Source: Paraburkholderia sp. BL23I1N1 (GTDB lineage Bacteria; Pseudomonadota; Gammaproteobacteria; Burkholderiales; Burkholderiaceae). From it: a stretch of 64,000 nt of DNA. The translations under genes were made by a program, and so were the position numbers. The notes under the pieces were generated by a model that did no database searches, was not told where the DNA came from, and saw only the letters and a program-made list of their open reading frames with translations. Where the stretch lies: the NCBI RefSeq assembly GCF_003610295.1, contig NZ_RAPV01000004.1, forward strand, positions 1-64,000. The letters run 5' to 3'. The number at the start of each line of letters is the position of its first letter. The first letter of the stretch is position 1. Positions 6,514 through 15,020 of the stretch are shown here, piece after piece.

Positions 6514-8562
6514 TCAGGCGTGCTCGGCTTCATCCTCGGTCGCTTCGCTGGTTACGTCGGCCTCCGTCTCGTCGTCGGTGCCGCCCTCCCCGTCATCCTC
6601 CGCATCGTCCTCCGCATGGTCGTAACCATAGACGCGGTGCTCGGGCACGTCCCGGTTGCGCAGCACTTCCGGCAGCCAGCCCGACTCCGACAGGCGAAGC
6701 TCGGCAGCAGCAGCCGCATCGCCCTTCTTCATGCCCCGCAGGTCCGCTGCGGCCTCCGGCGAGACCGCTTCGCTTACCACGTCCTCGATGCGCGCCTTCG
6801 ACACATGGTCGAAGTAGCTCGACCGTGTGGGCTGCCAGTAATACGCCAGATCGACATTCAGCACGTCCGCCGGTGCATTGATCGGGTGGGCGCGGTCGGC
6901 TCCGCTGATGCCGTCGAGCGTGGCCGCCACGCAGAACGCAAACAGGTTTGAGGTTACGTCCGCGTCCTGTTGCAGCAGCCAGGCGAGCAACTGGTCGGTA
7001 CGCTTCGGCAGCATCCGCGCCCACTTCGCGCGCTCGCCTTCGAGCGCCTTCCACGCGACGCTCTCCGCCATGTCGTCGGCATTCGACACCAGCGCATCGC
7101 GCGAGGTATGCACGTCGATCCGGATCGCGTGGTCCGCATACTGACGCCCGTAGATGTCATCGAACACGACCGGGATCAGGCGCACCATCAGCACGGCCAG
7201 CGCCGCGTTCGGCTGCCTGATGAGTTCCGCCTGAACGGCTGCGGTGCGATGTGCGGTGAGCCGTCGGCACAGTTTCTCGCCGTGCAGCGGCTTGTCCTTG
7301 GGCGGCTTCCCCCGGCCAGCGGTCGCGTTGACAGCACGCACGTCACCGCCTGGCGCGACCGGCGTATCGTCAGGCCGGACCAGGCCGCGCTCGATGTTCA
7401 CCTGGCCGTCCTCATCGAGGTAGACGAACGCACCCGCCTGTTTCATGTCGTCCGCGTCGAACGATTCGAACCGCTCGCCGTACTGGTCCACCGCGTAGGC
7501 CGCTGCCGTGACTGCCGCATCCAGCCGCTCGTACCGGGCTTCGTCCTCCTCGCCGTCCTCGTCGTAGTAGGCGTCGAGTTCGGCCTGTGCCGCATCCCGC
7601 ACAGCAACGAGCGCCGCAAGCTCGGTCTTTTCCAGTTTCGTCGGTTTGCGCGAGGTCGAAGGCAGACGGCCATAGCGCATCATTTCCATCACGTCGCCGC
7701 GCGTCCGGGTCTCTACAAAAAGCCACCCCTCCGCAGCAACCGCCTGGGATAGCTCGATGAGCCGGTCGGTGGCGAGCCGGTGCAGCAGGTCCGGGTCCGC
7801 GATGTAACCGGCGTTCTGGTCGTCGCTGAACAGATCCCGCCTCACGTAGCCCCCAGCCGCCTCATAGGCGTCCAGCCCGACGAACTTCGCGAGCGCATTG
7901 TCGCGCGCATCGAGTTCGGTCTGCGTGATCGCTGCGCGAAGTTCCGACGGGCGTCGTTGCCATGCGTTAGGGGCCTCGTTCCACACCCTCTCCTGCGTCG
8001 CGTGATCGTCGGCGAGCGCCAGCACTTTCGCCTGTTCATAGTCGAGGGCGTCCTCGCGCATCAGGTCAAGGAGTGCGGGCGCGAGGTTCGCGATTTTCAG
8101 CACCCGGCGTACGGCGACTTCCGGCATCCTGAAAAGAGAGGCAATGTGCGCCGGACTTTTTCCTTCCTCGGCAAGTAGCCGGAAAGCAAGCGCCTCGTCG
8201 GGCAGGCACATGTCCTCTCTTTCCCGGTTCTCGATCAGCGACGCGGCCACCGCCTCGCCTTCGCTAACGATCAGTACCGGCACCTGGTAGTCCTTCGTAA
8301 TCCGCCCCTGCGCAAACAGCAGGTCGAGCGCCGCAAGCCGTCGCTGACCGGCGCACACACCGAGCTTGGGCTGTTTGCTGCGGCCCTTCACCTCGTGCGT
8401 TACCAGGTTTTGCAAAATGCCTTTCTCCGCGAGCGTCTCGGCCAGTGCTTCGATACCGGTTGGCGCTTTCTTGCGCACGTTCAGCGGCGAAAGAATCAGC
8501 CGCGAATAGGCCACGTATTCAATCGTTGTGCGTTCAACCTTCTGTTTAGAGATCGTCTGCAT
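6514..8562 (-). CDS. Large ParB/KorB-like plasmid partition or regulator protein
   Basis: A 682-aa protein of the ParB superfamily. Residues of about 15-120 form the ParB N-terminal domain: SRLILSPLNVRKKAPTGIEA, the CAGQRRLAAL box (equivalent to the GERRxRA motif of ParB) and IENREREDMCLPDEALAF. Residues 125-190 hold the helix-turn-helix (SPAHIASLFRMPEVAVRRVL). The long C-terminal half is not found in chromosomal ParB and ends in a strongly acidic Asp/Glu tail. It is not paired with a ParA and is distinct from the parAB pair at 18-20 kb. It may act as a backbone regulator, like KorB, or in stable inheritance. It diverges from a klcA-like gene across a dyad-rich region that it may bind. Confidence 0.85.
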   Translation of the reverse strand: MQTISKQKVERTTIEYVAYSRLILSPLNVRKKAPTGIEALAETLAEKGILQNLVTHEVKGRSKQPKLGVCAGQRRLAALDLLFAQGRITKDYQVPVLIVSEGEAVAASLIENREREDMCLPDEALAFRLLAEEGKSPAHIASLFRMPEVAVRRVLKIANLAPALLDLMREDALDYEQAKVLALADDHATQERVWNEAPNAWQRRPSELRAAITQTELDARDNALAKFVGLDAYEAAGGYVRRDLFSDDQNAGYIADPDLLHRLATDRLIELSQAVAAEGWLFVETRTRGDVMEMMRYGRLPSTSRKPTKLEKTELAALVAVRDAAQAELDAYYDEDGEEDEARYERLDAAVTAAAYAVDQYGERFESFDADDMKQAGAFVYLDEDGQVNIERGLVRPDDTPVAPGGDVRAVNATAGRGKPPKDKPLHGEKLCRRLTAHRTAAVQAELIRQPNAALAVLMVRLIPVVFDDIYGRQYADHAIRIDVHTSRDALVSNADDMAESVAWKALEGERAKWARMLPKRTDQLLAWLLQQDADVTSNLFAFCVAATLDGISGADRAHPINAPADVLNVDLAYYWQPTRSSYFDHVSKARIEDVVSEAVSPEAAADLRGMKKGDAAAAAELRLSESGWLPEVLRNRDVPEHRVYGYDHAEDDAEDDGEGGTDDETEADVTSEATEDEAEHA

Positions 8563-8581
8563 CAGAGTTTCCTCCGGTTAT

Positions 8582-8735
8582 GTGTCCAGCCGGATTGCTT
8601 GGACAACACCCTCATTTTAGGACTATACGTCCCATCATGCAAGCTTGATCTAGGCATTAATTTGCAAACCAGTCTTGTTTTGTAGGTCCATATGTCCTAT
8701 TATTGAATCGTTGTCCAAGCAATCCGGCTGGACAC
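8582..8735. promoter_or_regulatory. Divergent operator region with perfect 26-bp inverted repeat
   Basis: 8582-8607 and 8710-8735 are exact reverse complements over 26 bases, one next to each divergent gene. Each arm is itself a partial dyad (GTCCA ... TGGAC). Between them lie two related motifs: GGACTATACGTCC at 8620-8632, a palindrome, and GGTCCATATGTCC at 8685-8697. The symmetry suggests one repressor controlling both the ParB-like gene and the antirestriction gene. Confidence 0.65.
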
Positions 8736-8752
8736 GTACCCGGAGATATCCG

Positions 8753-9169
8753 ATGACCACTGAAACCCAAAACCGTATTGCGTCTGCCGTCGTTCCCGAC
8801 GAACTGCGCCTGAATGTCCTGCCCCGCTTCCTTGGCCGCCACTACCTGACCGGCGAATCGCTGGTGTATGACTGGGCCGCGCGCCTGTGCCGCACCTACC
8901 AGGGCGGCCTGTGGCACTTCTTCACACTGTCCAATGGCGGCTTCTACATGGCTCCCGCCGATTCGGCGCGCGTGCATGTGCGCTGGCACCTGAACGGGTA
9001 CAGCGACATGATGGGCGCGGATGCCTTCGGCATCGTCACCACGCTCTTCGCGCTCTGCCACCTCGCGGAAAATACGCTCGACGACACCGTCATCGGGCGC
9101 TATCACCAGTCGCGTGAGTTCGCCACGCAGCACATGGAAGCCGCCAACATCCTTCGCGCCATCGACTGA
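8753..9169 (+). CDS. klcA: KlcA/ArdB-family antirestriction protein
   Basis: A 138-aa protein of the KlcA/ArdB family, which lets incoming plasmid DNA escape type I restriction. The family core is clear: LPRFLGRHYLTGESLVYDWA, YQGGLWHFFTLSNGGFYMAP and MGADAFGIVTTLFALCHLAE. Length is normal. The start is ATG 8753, preceded by CGGAGA with good spacing; upstream in-frame codons overlap the 26-bp operator repeat and are unlikely to be translated. It heads a plus-strand run of small genes. Such genes are usually switched on early after transfer, which fits the operator just upstream. Confidence 0.88.
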   Translation: MTTETQNRIASAVVPDELRLNVLPRFLGRHYLTGESLVYDWAARLCRTYQGGLWHFFTLSNGGFYMAPADSARVHVRWHLNGYSDMMGADAFGIVTTLFALCHLAENTLDDTVIGRYHQSREFATQHMEAANILRAID

Positions 9170-9225
9170 TAGCCCGGACCCGGCCCGCGTTGCGACCCGG
9201 GCCGGGTCAAGCCGGAGACATTCAC

Positions 9226-9534
9226 ATGGATACGCTGAACACCCGTCCGACCTGGCTGACCGCCCTGCTGCCCCTGCTCGCCGTCTGGCAGTATGGAGAC
9301 CGAAGCATCGTGCGCGGCGAACTGTACCGCATGGCCCTGTCGGCTGACGCCGCCGCACATTCCGCCGAGGCACTGAAGCGCATCGCGGACATGCTCGACC
9401 GCGATGGCCACGCAATCGACATGCATCGGGATGAGCTTCGCGCGATTGCCCGCTCGGCGCTGGCCACCTTCGAGCGGCTGCCGCCCTGTGCGCCCGTTGC
9501 GATGGCCAACGAACACCAGGGCCACCTGCAATGA
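9226..9534 (+). CDS. Hypothetical plasmid protein
   Basis: A 102-aa protein starting at ATG 9226 after GGAGA. The N-terminus has a short hydrophobic run (WLTALLPLLAVW), followed by amphipathic helices (AEALKRIADMLDRDGHAIDM). I do not recognise a family. Its stop overlaps the next start (ATGA), so the two are probably translated together with klcA upstream. Confidence 0.6.
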   Translation: MDTLNTRPTWLTALLPLLAVWQYGDRSIVRGELYRMALSADAAAHSAEALKRIADMLDRDGHAIDMHRDELRAIARSALATFERLPPCAPVAMANEHQGHLQ

Positions 9535-9725
9535 GGGCGGTCAGGAAACGTGGCTCCGAACTGGCCAGCGGCGATGTGCTGCGCACCTGGTACGGTGACC
9601 ACACCATTCTCGACGTCCTGCCTTACACCGGCCCGTTCGACTTCCCCTGTGGCATCGCGCACATGCCCTGCGCCGACATGACGATCGATCGCAACGGCCT
9701 GTATGAGGTGCTGCTACCCGACTGA
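9531..9725 (+). CDS. Small hypothetical protein
   Basis: A 64-aa protein beginning at an ATG that overlaps the upstream stop. It looks like a small beta-rich fold (SGDVLRTWYGDHTILDVLPY, then PFDFPCGIAHM) with two cysteines. No known motif. The overlap and strand place it in the klcA-led operon. Confidence 0.6.
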   Translation: MRAVRKRGSELASGDVLRTWYGDHTILDVLPYTGPFDFPCGIAHMPCADMTIDRNGLYEVLLPD

Positions 9726-9770
9726 CAATCCAGTGCCCGCGCGAGGTCTGCGCGGGCCAGCGAGGTTCCC

Positions 9771-9998
9771 ATGACTGACACCTTGACCATTGCCGAAATC
9801 GAACAGGCAATCAATTACTGGTGTGCCCGGCAGGCACCCGGCGAAAACGGCGCACTGTGCGGACAGGCGCGCCCGCTGGCTGACGTGTACGGCCTGATGA
9901 TCTACGAGCGTGCAACGGCGATCGCCGTGTCCCGGCTCACGCCCGAACAGCGGGATGCGATCCGCACCGCGCTGTATCAGCGCGAGTTGCCCCTGTGA
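9771..9998 (+). CDS. DUF3717-like small protein
   Basis: A 75-aa protein resembling DUF3717, a small family of Burkholderiales: TIAEIEQAINYWCARQAP, then a central CGQARPLADVYGLMIYERAT and a short helical C-terminus. A GAGGTT ribosome site lies 4 bases before the ATG. The function of the family is not known. It is the last of four small genes after klcA. Confidence 0.65.
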   Translation: MTDTLTIAEIEQAINYWCARQAPGENGALCGQARPLADVYGLMIYERATAIAVSRLTPEQRDAIRTALYQRELPL

Positions 9999-10376
9999 GG
10001 GCGCGGCCTGCCATCCGGGGCGGCCTTCGAGGGCCGCCTCTTGGCGCATGTGCGCCGCCCGCTCATGGGTCGAACCGCGCGACAGGTCCAGGCAAACCCT
10101 CCCTTCTGCAAGCCGGAACCGCGATAATCACGGACGTCACGCGCGCGCCGCGCGCCCGGATCGAGGCGCCTGGGGACCCGCGTCGCAGGCGTGGGGTGCG
10201 CGCCGGCGCGCCGCGAATCGCGGCGGGACGATCCGGCACAGGCCGCTGAGGACCACCGGTCGGGGTCCTCAAGCGCCCGCAGGGCGCGTGAAATCCCCGC
10301 GGCGCAGCCGTGGGGACTGGAATTGTTTTTTGGCCGTCTGCCGTCGCGGCGTGGCGGCTTAACTGAAGGATCAAAT
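9999..10376. other. GC-rich hairpin cluster upstream of the HTH gene
   Basis: No gene. The region holds several hairpins: GGCGGCC/GGCCGCC near 10018-10037, GCGCCC/GGGCGC near 10272-10286 and CCCCGCGGC/GCCGTGGGG near 10299-10319. It also holds the right arm of the long inverted repeat. The first hairpin may end transcription of the klcA operon. Confidence 0.5.
10140..10166 (-). repeat. Right arm of 27-bp perfect inverted repeat
   Basis: Exact reverse complement of 6263-6289, with imperfect similarity in both flanks. See the left arm for the comparison. Confidence 0.7.
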
Positions 10377-11072
10377 GTGAGCCGAGATCAACAAACACCT
10401 ATTCGGCCCGAGTGCCTGCGCCCCGCTGATGATTTCTGGGTTCAGCCAACGGGTGAGGAAGTCCGCGAAGTACTCAGACGCGCGAGCCTGACGGGCGCAC
10501 AGGCGGCACGGCTGCTGGGCATGAAGGGCGCGACGGGTCGCGGTATCCGCCGCTATACCGGTGGGGACGCACCCATTCCCTATCCCAGCTGGGCGATCCT
10601 GTGCGACGTCGCGGGTCTGGGGAAAATCTGGGGCGAGCCGGCGATGGTCGGCAGCGAAGAGGAAGAGGACGTCCGTGGTGGCGAAACCGTGGAATGGTCC
10701 GAAGCGAAGGCGGCCGAATTCGTCCAGACATTGCAGCGCGAAGAAGCGGCGAAGGCGTTCCTGACGCTCTGGCGGCAGCGATGCAATGTCGAAGATCACG
10801 TGCAGGTGGTCCGCGATGTGATCAGCGGCACAACCGCACTGAGCGATGCCGCGCTGACCGAATGTCGCAACGGCCTGATGCGGTTGCGGCAGGCGGCTCA
10901 CGCGCTCGCGCAGTTGGCCAGCAGCCGTACCTGGTCCAGGGAGACAGACCCGGTCATCGGTCTTGTTGTGCAGCGGTATGCAGACCTCGCGGACGAGGCA
11001 GAAGAAAGTGTCCGGACCATCCTGAAATGGGCAGAAATGCCTGCCCGAACCGGGCGTGAACCACTGGATTGA
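10377..11072 (+). CDS. Helix-turn-helix plasmid protein
   Basis: A 231-aa protein starting at GTG 10377, six bases after GAAGGA. Residues of about 20-85 (GEEVREVLRRASLTGAQAAR, then LLGMKGATGRGIRRYTGGDA and IPYPSWAILCDVAGLG) form a Cro/XRE-like DNA-binding unit of a type common on Burkholderia plasmids. The rest is predicted helical with no known domain. Targets are unknown; the hairpin-rich region immediately upstream is a candidate for autoregulation. It is followed directly by the next gene. Confidence 0.7.
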   Translation: MSRDQQTPIRPECLRPADDFWVQPTGEEVREVLRRASLTGAQAARLLGMKGATGRGIRRYTGGDAPIPYPSWAILCDVAGLGKIWGEPAMVGSEEEEDVRGGETVEWSEAKAAEFVQTLQREEAAKAFLTLWRQRCNVEDHVQVVRDVISGTTALSDAALTECRNGLMRLRQAAHALAQLASSRTWSRETDPVIGLVVQRYADLADEAEESVRTILKWAEMPARTGREPLD

Positions 11073-11078
11073 GTGAGC

Positions 11079-11660
11079 ATGACCAACGTAACGAACATTG
11101 ATAATTCCACCCTTGCACAGATCCTCGGCAAGGCTCGTGATGCTGCCGCCGCCGGCGAACCAGGCGGCATGTCAACTGGCGAAGCTCTTGCGGTCGCGCT
11201 CGTGCTGAACCGGCCGGATTGGCTCGCTGCAATGAACTTCACGATTGCGGAAGCCATCGAGCGCATCGGCCCGGAGTGGGCACAGCTCGTTCCAGCGGCT
11301 GCACGACAGTTCACGCGCGACAGCGAAGAAGCTGCCTATGCTGCGGTAGAGAAGGCAAGGAATGCAAAGCTTGAACAGTTCACGACGCAGCAGGCGACCG
11401 ATGAAGACATGGAATTCGCCGCACGCATCGTTACGTGCGGCGACGCCCCCGGCTATCGCGATGTGTATTTGACGCTCGATCTCGAGCCGATCGACGAATC
11501 GCCCAAACCGCCCACGCGCGCGCGCATCAGCTTCGGTCCCGAAGACGGCGAAAAGGTGGTTCGGTACATCAAGAACGTCCATCGCTTTGCATGGGATCGG
11601 AGCGCGGGCCGCCCGATCGACGCCGCGTCCGACGAGCAGCGGCCCGACTGGATCGACTGA
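11079..11660 (+). CDS. Hypothetical protein paired with the HTH gene
   Basis: A 193-aa acidic protein. ATG 11079 is chosen; a GTG two codons earlier (11073) directly follows the upstream stop and is also possible. The sequence is mostly predicted helix (MSTGEALAVALVLNRPDWLA, then AAYAAVEKARNAKLEQF) with a beta-rich end. No family recognised. It is co-oriented and contiguous with the HTH gene, so the two are probably co-transcribed. Confidence 0.65.
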   Translation: MTNVTNIDNSTLAQILGKARDAAAAGEPGGMSTGEALAVALVLNRPDWLAAMNFTIAEAIERIGPEWAQLVPAAARQFTRDSEEAAYAAVEKARNAKLEQFTTQQATDEDMEFAARIVTCGDAPGYRDVYLTLDLEPIDESPKPPTRARISFGPEDGEKVVRYIKNVHRFAWDRSAGRPIDAASDEQRPDWID

Positions 11661-11782
11661 CCGGACTGCGGACGACCGCGCGGATCCCGGATCCTGGAGG
11701 CCAACTACGCGAGCCCGCCGGCGTCACCAGCGCATGCGACCAGCAGGCCGGCCGCATCCAGCGCGCCGAAATCGCACCGCGG

Positions 11783-12196
11783 TCAGGGCGCGGGGGCGCG
11801 GGCTTTGCCGTCGACCCGCAATGTACGGCTGTCTGGTGTAACGTCGTATTCGACCGTTTGCACGGGAGTGACGGCACCATAAGAAATACCGTTCAGGTAG
11901 ACGGTACCTTCCTTCAGTTCGATTGTGTCGCCCCCGACCCGCGCGGTTCCCTGTTCGCCCTTCAAAACTGCACCAGCGCAACCTCGAGCTGAAAAACTGC
12001 GGACTGTTGTTGTCGGCTTCGGCGGGTTTCCCTGCTGGTCGGGGAGGAAAAACTGCGGGACAACCGGGCCATTTGTGTTCGCGGCAGCTGCCGCGCTACA
12101 TGGCTGCGCCTCCTGGCTGCCGGCGCCATGTGCGGTTCCGAAACAGGTAACGCATCCGGCCAGCACGGCAATCGTCTGTGGCAATAGCCTGTTCAT
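11783..12196 (-). CDS. Secreted hypothetical protein
   Basis: A 137-aa protein with an N-terminal signal peptide (RLLPQTIAVLAGCVTCFGTA, probable cleavage after AHGAG). The mature part is a small beta-rich domain (GDTIELKEGTVYLNGISYG) with a pair of cysteines. No family recognised. It is probably periplasmic and monocistronic. A terminator belonging to the gene at 12331 lies between the two. Confidence 0.65.
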   Translation of the reverse strand: MNRLLPQTIAVLAGCVTCFGTAHGAGSQEAQPCSAAAAANTNGPVVPQFFLPDQQGNPPKPTTTVRSFSARGCAGAVLKGEQGTARVGGDTIELKEGTVYLNGISYGAVTPVQTVEYDVTPDSRTLRVDGKARAPAP

Positions 12197-12237
12197 ACTG
12201 ATCTCCGTTTATGACGTGCGTCCCTTGAACTTCCATC

Positions 12238-12270
12238 GAAAAACAGGACGTCGGGAGGGATGTCCTGTTC
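12238..12270 (-). terminator. Rho-independent terminator of the diguanylate cyclase gene
   Basis: On the minus strand AACAGGAC pairs with GTCCTGTT around a 12-base loop and runs into T5. Confidence 0.65.
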
Positions 12271-12330
12271 ACGTTTACGTCCCATCGCCGTTGCTTGCGT
12301 GCCTTTCGGACCGGTTGTCGGCGCCGCGCA

Positions 12331-13138
12331 CTATGCGGCGACCACGCAGTTGCGGCCCTGGTGCTTGGCCCGGTACAGGCGCTCGTCCGCGGTGCGCAGC
12401 AGCGCATCAATGGTCTGGCCGTCGCGGCCGAACTCCGAGACACCGACACTCACGGTGACGGCGACCGACCCGCTGGTACCGGTGTCGAACGGTTCGCCCG
12501 CGACCGAAGCACGCAGCCGCTCGCCGATCGTCCGTGCGGTATCGAGCGCGGCCTGCGGCAGCAGCACCATGAATTCCTCGCCTCCCACCCGCGCGACGCC
12601 GTCATACGGCCGGATCGCCTCCATGCACTTGCGCACGAAGCGCTGCAGCACCTGGTCACCCGCCTGGTGACCGTAACTGTCGTTGATCGACTTGAAATGA
12701 TCGAGGTCCAGGGCGAGCAGCGAGAACGGCGCGCCGTGGCGTTTCGCCCGGGCAATTTCCGCTTCGACGCTCTGGATGAACTGGCGCCGGTTCGCGACGC
12801 CCGTCAACGGATCGGTGGCCGCCATGTGCTCGAGCTTTTCATTGGTTCGCTGCAACTCCTGCAGCGCCCGTTCGGTACGCTCCACGGCCTCCCGCAGGTG
12901 ATCGGCGAGCGCCGGTGAGACGCTGATCATCGCGAGCCGCACGAGTTCGTCGCGCATGTCGCGCAGATACCGTTCGAGGAACTCGGCTGTCGCGGCCTGT
13001 GGGGACGACTCCGGGTCGGAGTAGAGGCGCGCGATCGTCTGGAGTGGCACACCCTGCACGCGCGCGCAACGCCACAAAGTCGGTCCGCGTGAAGGTGCGG
13101 GGAGCGTGCCGGGTCAGCTGCTGCGGCTGGTTAGCCAC
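12331..13138 (-). pseudogene. Diguanylate cyclase (GGDEF), frameshifted near its start
   Basis: The protein would be about 269 aa: a helical N-terminal region, then a complete GGDEF domain that makes cyclic-di-GMP. The active-site motif is GGEEF, with an inhibitory I-site RPYD exactly five residues before it. Other conserved blocks are DPLTGVANRR and LDLDHFKSINDSYGHQ. The N-terminus (MANQPQQLTRHAPRTFTRTD) is in one frame and the rest in another. The switch falls at a CG-dinucleotide run around 13060-13068, where two more bases would restore one frame. Translation could also begin downstream of the break and still give a whole GGDEF domain. Phase variation, a fixed mutation and a sequencing error are all possible. 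Confidence 0.8.
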
Positions 13139-13146
13139 GGTCGGGC

Positions 13147-13479
13147 TCAGTGATAGTCATCTTCGCGCTGGTGTCGCACCGCCAGGATGCTGACGTACCG
13201 CACAGGCTGATCCTGCTCATCTGCGCCCTCCTGCGCGCCCTCGATCTCGAACAGCGCGACATAGCCCGAATCCCCGAATGAAATAACCAGCTCGCGCAGG
13301 AACGGGTTGGCCTCGTCCACCTTGCGGCACGTGAACGGAAAATCACGCAGCACATCAATTGCACTGCGGATGGCCTCGAGCGCGCGTTCGGCCGCGGCGA
13401 CATCGCGCCTGACCAGAAAGCCGTACAGCCGTTTCAGGTCGTCGCGGGCGGCGGCAGCGTAGCGGACCCGGAAGCTCAC
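13147..13479 (-). CDS. ParE/RelE-family toxin
   Basis: A 110-aa protein of the ParE/RelE superfamily: VRYAAAARDDLKRLYGFLVR, the middle FPFTCRKVDEANPFLRELVI and the C-terminal VRYVSILAVRHQREDDYH, which has the strand-strand-Arg/His ending typical of ParE. ParE proteins poison gyrase and RelE proteins cut ribosome-bound mRNA; the sequence alone fits ParE better. Its start overlaps the stop of the antitoxin gene (ATGA), the usual antitoxin-first order. Confidence 0.82.
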   Translation of the reverse strand: MSFRVRYAAAARDDLKRLYGFLVRRDVAAAERALEAIRSAIDVLRDFPFTCRKVDEANPFLRELVISFGDSGYVALFEIEGAQEGADEQDQPVRYVSILAVRHQREDDYH

Positions 13480-13742
13480 TGCGCATGCCTCGCGGCCTCG
13501 AGCATCCCCTGCAGTTCGGCGTGAACCTCGTCTGCGTCGATCCAGTCGTTGTCACGGCGCGCCCGCTCGCGGGCGTCGAGTCCTCGCGCGACGAATTCGC
13601 GCTGCAGACGCCGGCGCGCGACGCTTTCGCGCAACGCGGCTTCCATGAATGCTGACAGCGACTCATTTTCATGCAGCTCGGCCTCGGCGGCCTGCCGCAA
13701 CTCGGGGTCGACCCGCAGGGGCGGCATGGTGGCAGTTTTCAT
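13476..13742 (-). CDS. Antitoxin of the ParE-type pair
   Basis: An 88-aa protein with a short ribbon-helix-helix-like N-terminus (TATMPPLRVDPELRQAAEAE) and a charged helical C-terminus that would wrap the toxin. ATG 13742 follows GGAG with 8-base spacing; the longer upstream reading has no ribosome site. It overlaps the toxin start by 4 bases. It would neutralise the toxin and repress the pair. Confidence 0.78.
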   Translation of the reverse strand: MKTATMPPLRVDPELRQAAEAELHENESLSAFMEAALRESVARRRLQREFVARGLDARERARRDNDWIDADEVHAELQGMLEAARHAQ

Positions 13743-14093
13743 CAGGCGCTCCGTGTATCGCAGATGTAATGCACATGGTAGCACGCCCGCACAGGCGGCG
13801 CACACGGGCGCCATCCGCTGATCAAAATCAGGCGTTAACCCTTAACACAGGTGTCGCGCAGGCAGGTTTCCGGTATTTCCGTCCATTAACCCTTCCCTGC
13901 TAATGGCAGTTGTCAGACAAGGGCGCCGCCCGCCTCCGCTGCCTGCCCGCTGGCCGCCCCACATTAGGATCCTCGCGTCACGCCCTGTCACGCTCGGTTC
14001 TAACAACACAAGGGCGGCAACCAGCGAGGCATGGCCGGCCGGTTGGTTAATCACACGTCATCGTCCGCTTGCCAACGCCACACGAGATGCTTG
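13743..14093. other. Intergenic region between two toxin-antitoxin pairs
   Basis: No gene seen. Two similar runs, GTTAACCCTT (about 13834) and ATTAACCCTT (about 13886), lie 52 bases apart and may be repressor or promoter elements. The rest is featureless. Confidence 0.4.
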
Positions 14094-14573
14094 TCACGAT
14101 CCCTTTGCAGCCGCGCGCCGCAATAACCGAGGGTCGGTCAACCACTCATCGCGCGCTCCAACCACGACGAGCGCGAAGTCCGGATGATGGGGATTGAGCA
14201 AATAATTGGATTCCGCAGGAACGACCGCACTGGGCACAGCCAACACTGCGCTGGTTCGCTTCTGCTGCCACGCCGATCCAATCTGCTGCAGTTCGGCCCG
14301 CGCTGAAATGTCCCGCCAGTCGCGAGGCAAACTGGCGGGATCGATACGTTCGACGATTTTCTCGGGGAAGCGGGCCGGGATCATCACATAGCGGGCACGC
14401 AGCGGTGAATCCTGGACCAACATCTCGAGCAGCGCGAGCGATTGCGTCTGCGCCGCATATACCATCGCGACGCCCTTGGGATTCCACCGGCCACCGTACA
14501 ATCGCGCTCCTTCGCCAGAAAAAGCGGTATCCGCATATCGTTCAGTCACCACCCGCCATGCAGTGAACATCAC
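14094..14573 (-). CDS. RES-domain toxin
   Basis: A 159-aa RES-family toxin. The name-giving residues are visible: Arg in AWRVVTERYADTAFSGEGAR, Glu in QSLALLEMLVQ and Ser in VPAESNYLLNPHHPDF. RES toxins break down NAD+. The conserved RLYGGRWNPKG block is intact and the length is normal. Its start overlaps the stop of the Xre antitoxin gene upstream. Confidence 0.88.
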   Translation of the reverse strand: MMFTAWRVVTERYADTAFSGEGARLYGGRWNPKGVAMVYAAQTQSLALLEMLVQDSPLRARYVMIPARFPEKIVERIDPASLPRDWRDISARAELQQIGSAWQQKRTSAVLAVPSAVVPAESNYLLNPHHPDFALVVVGARDEWLTDPRLLRRAAAKGS

Positions 14574-15010
14574 GCAAACACGCCATGCTCGATGCGTCCC
14601 AGCGTATCCATCACGCTATCCGTGCCAATGTCGGTATCAACAAGACTCAGTGGCGTGGCGTCTTCCAGGGCAGCAACCGGCGTCTTAAGCCAGGCCAGTG
14701 CCAGGTCGAGATTGTCGAATACCTCAGCAGCGCGCGCGGCGACACGCGCGAGTCGCAGCAGCTTGGCTGACTCCTCACGGCTCAACACGCCTTCCCGCTT
14801 CCGACGCGCCAAGGTACGCTCCGGGATATCGAGCGCCTGCGCCAGTTCTGCTTGCGAAAGGCCGATAGACTTGAGCATCGCGTCCAGCGCCCGCGACGAA
14901 ATGCCGTGGCGGACCACGTCCACCCATTCAAGGCCGGATCGGGGAGAACGCGGAAATACCGACCGTCCTCCCAGCAATGAATCGGCGGATACCTTCTCGA
15001 TGACGTTCAC
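14570..15010 (-). CDS. Xre/MbcA/ParS-like antitoxin of the RES pair
   Basis: A 146-aa antitoxin: an Xre-like helix-turn-helix (LSQAELAQALDIPERTLARR, residues of about 58-78) followed by the C-terminal toxin-binding domain (AEVFDNLDLALAWLKTPVAA). The start is GTG 15010, because AGGAGG lies 7 bases before it; the in-frame ATG at 15028 lies ahead of that ribosome site. A 12-bp inverted repeat just upstream overlaps a TATAAAAT box, which suggests autorepression. Confidence 0.87.
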   Translation of the reverse strand: MNVIEKVSADSLLGGRSVFPRSPRSGLEWVDVVRHGISSRALDAMLKSIGLSQAELAQALDIPERTLARRKREGVLSREESAKLLRLARVAARAAEVFDNLDLALAWLKTPVAALEDATPLSLVDTDIGTDSVMDTLGRIEHGVFA

Positions 15011-15020
15011 GGTTTCACCT

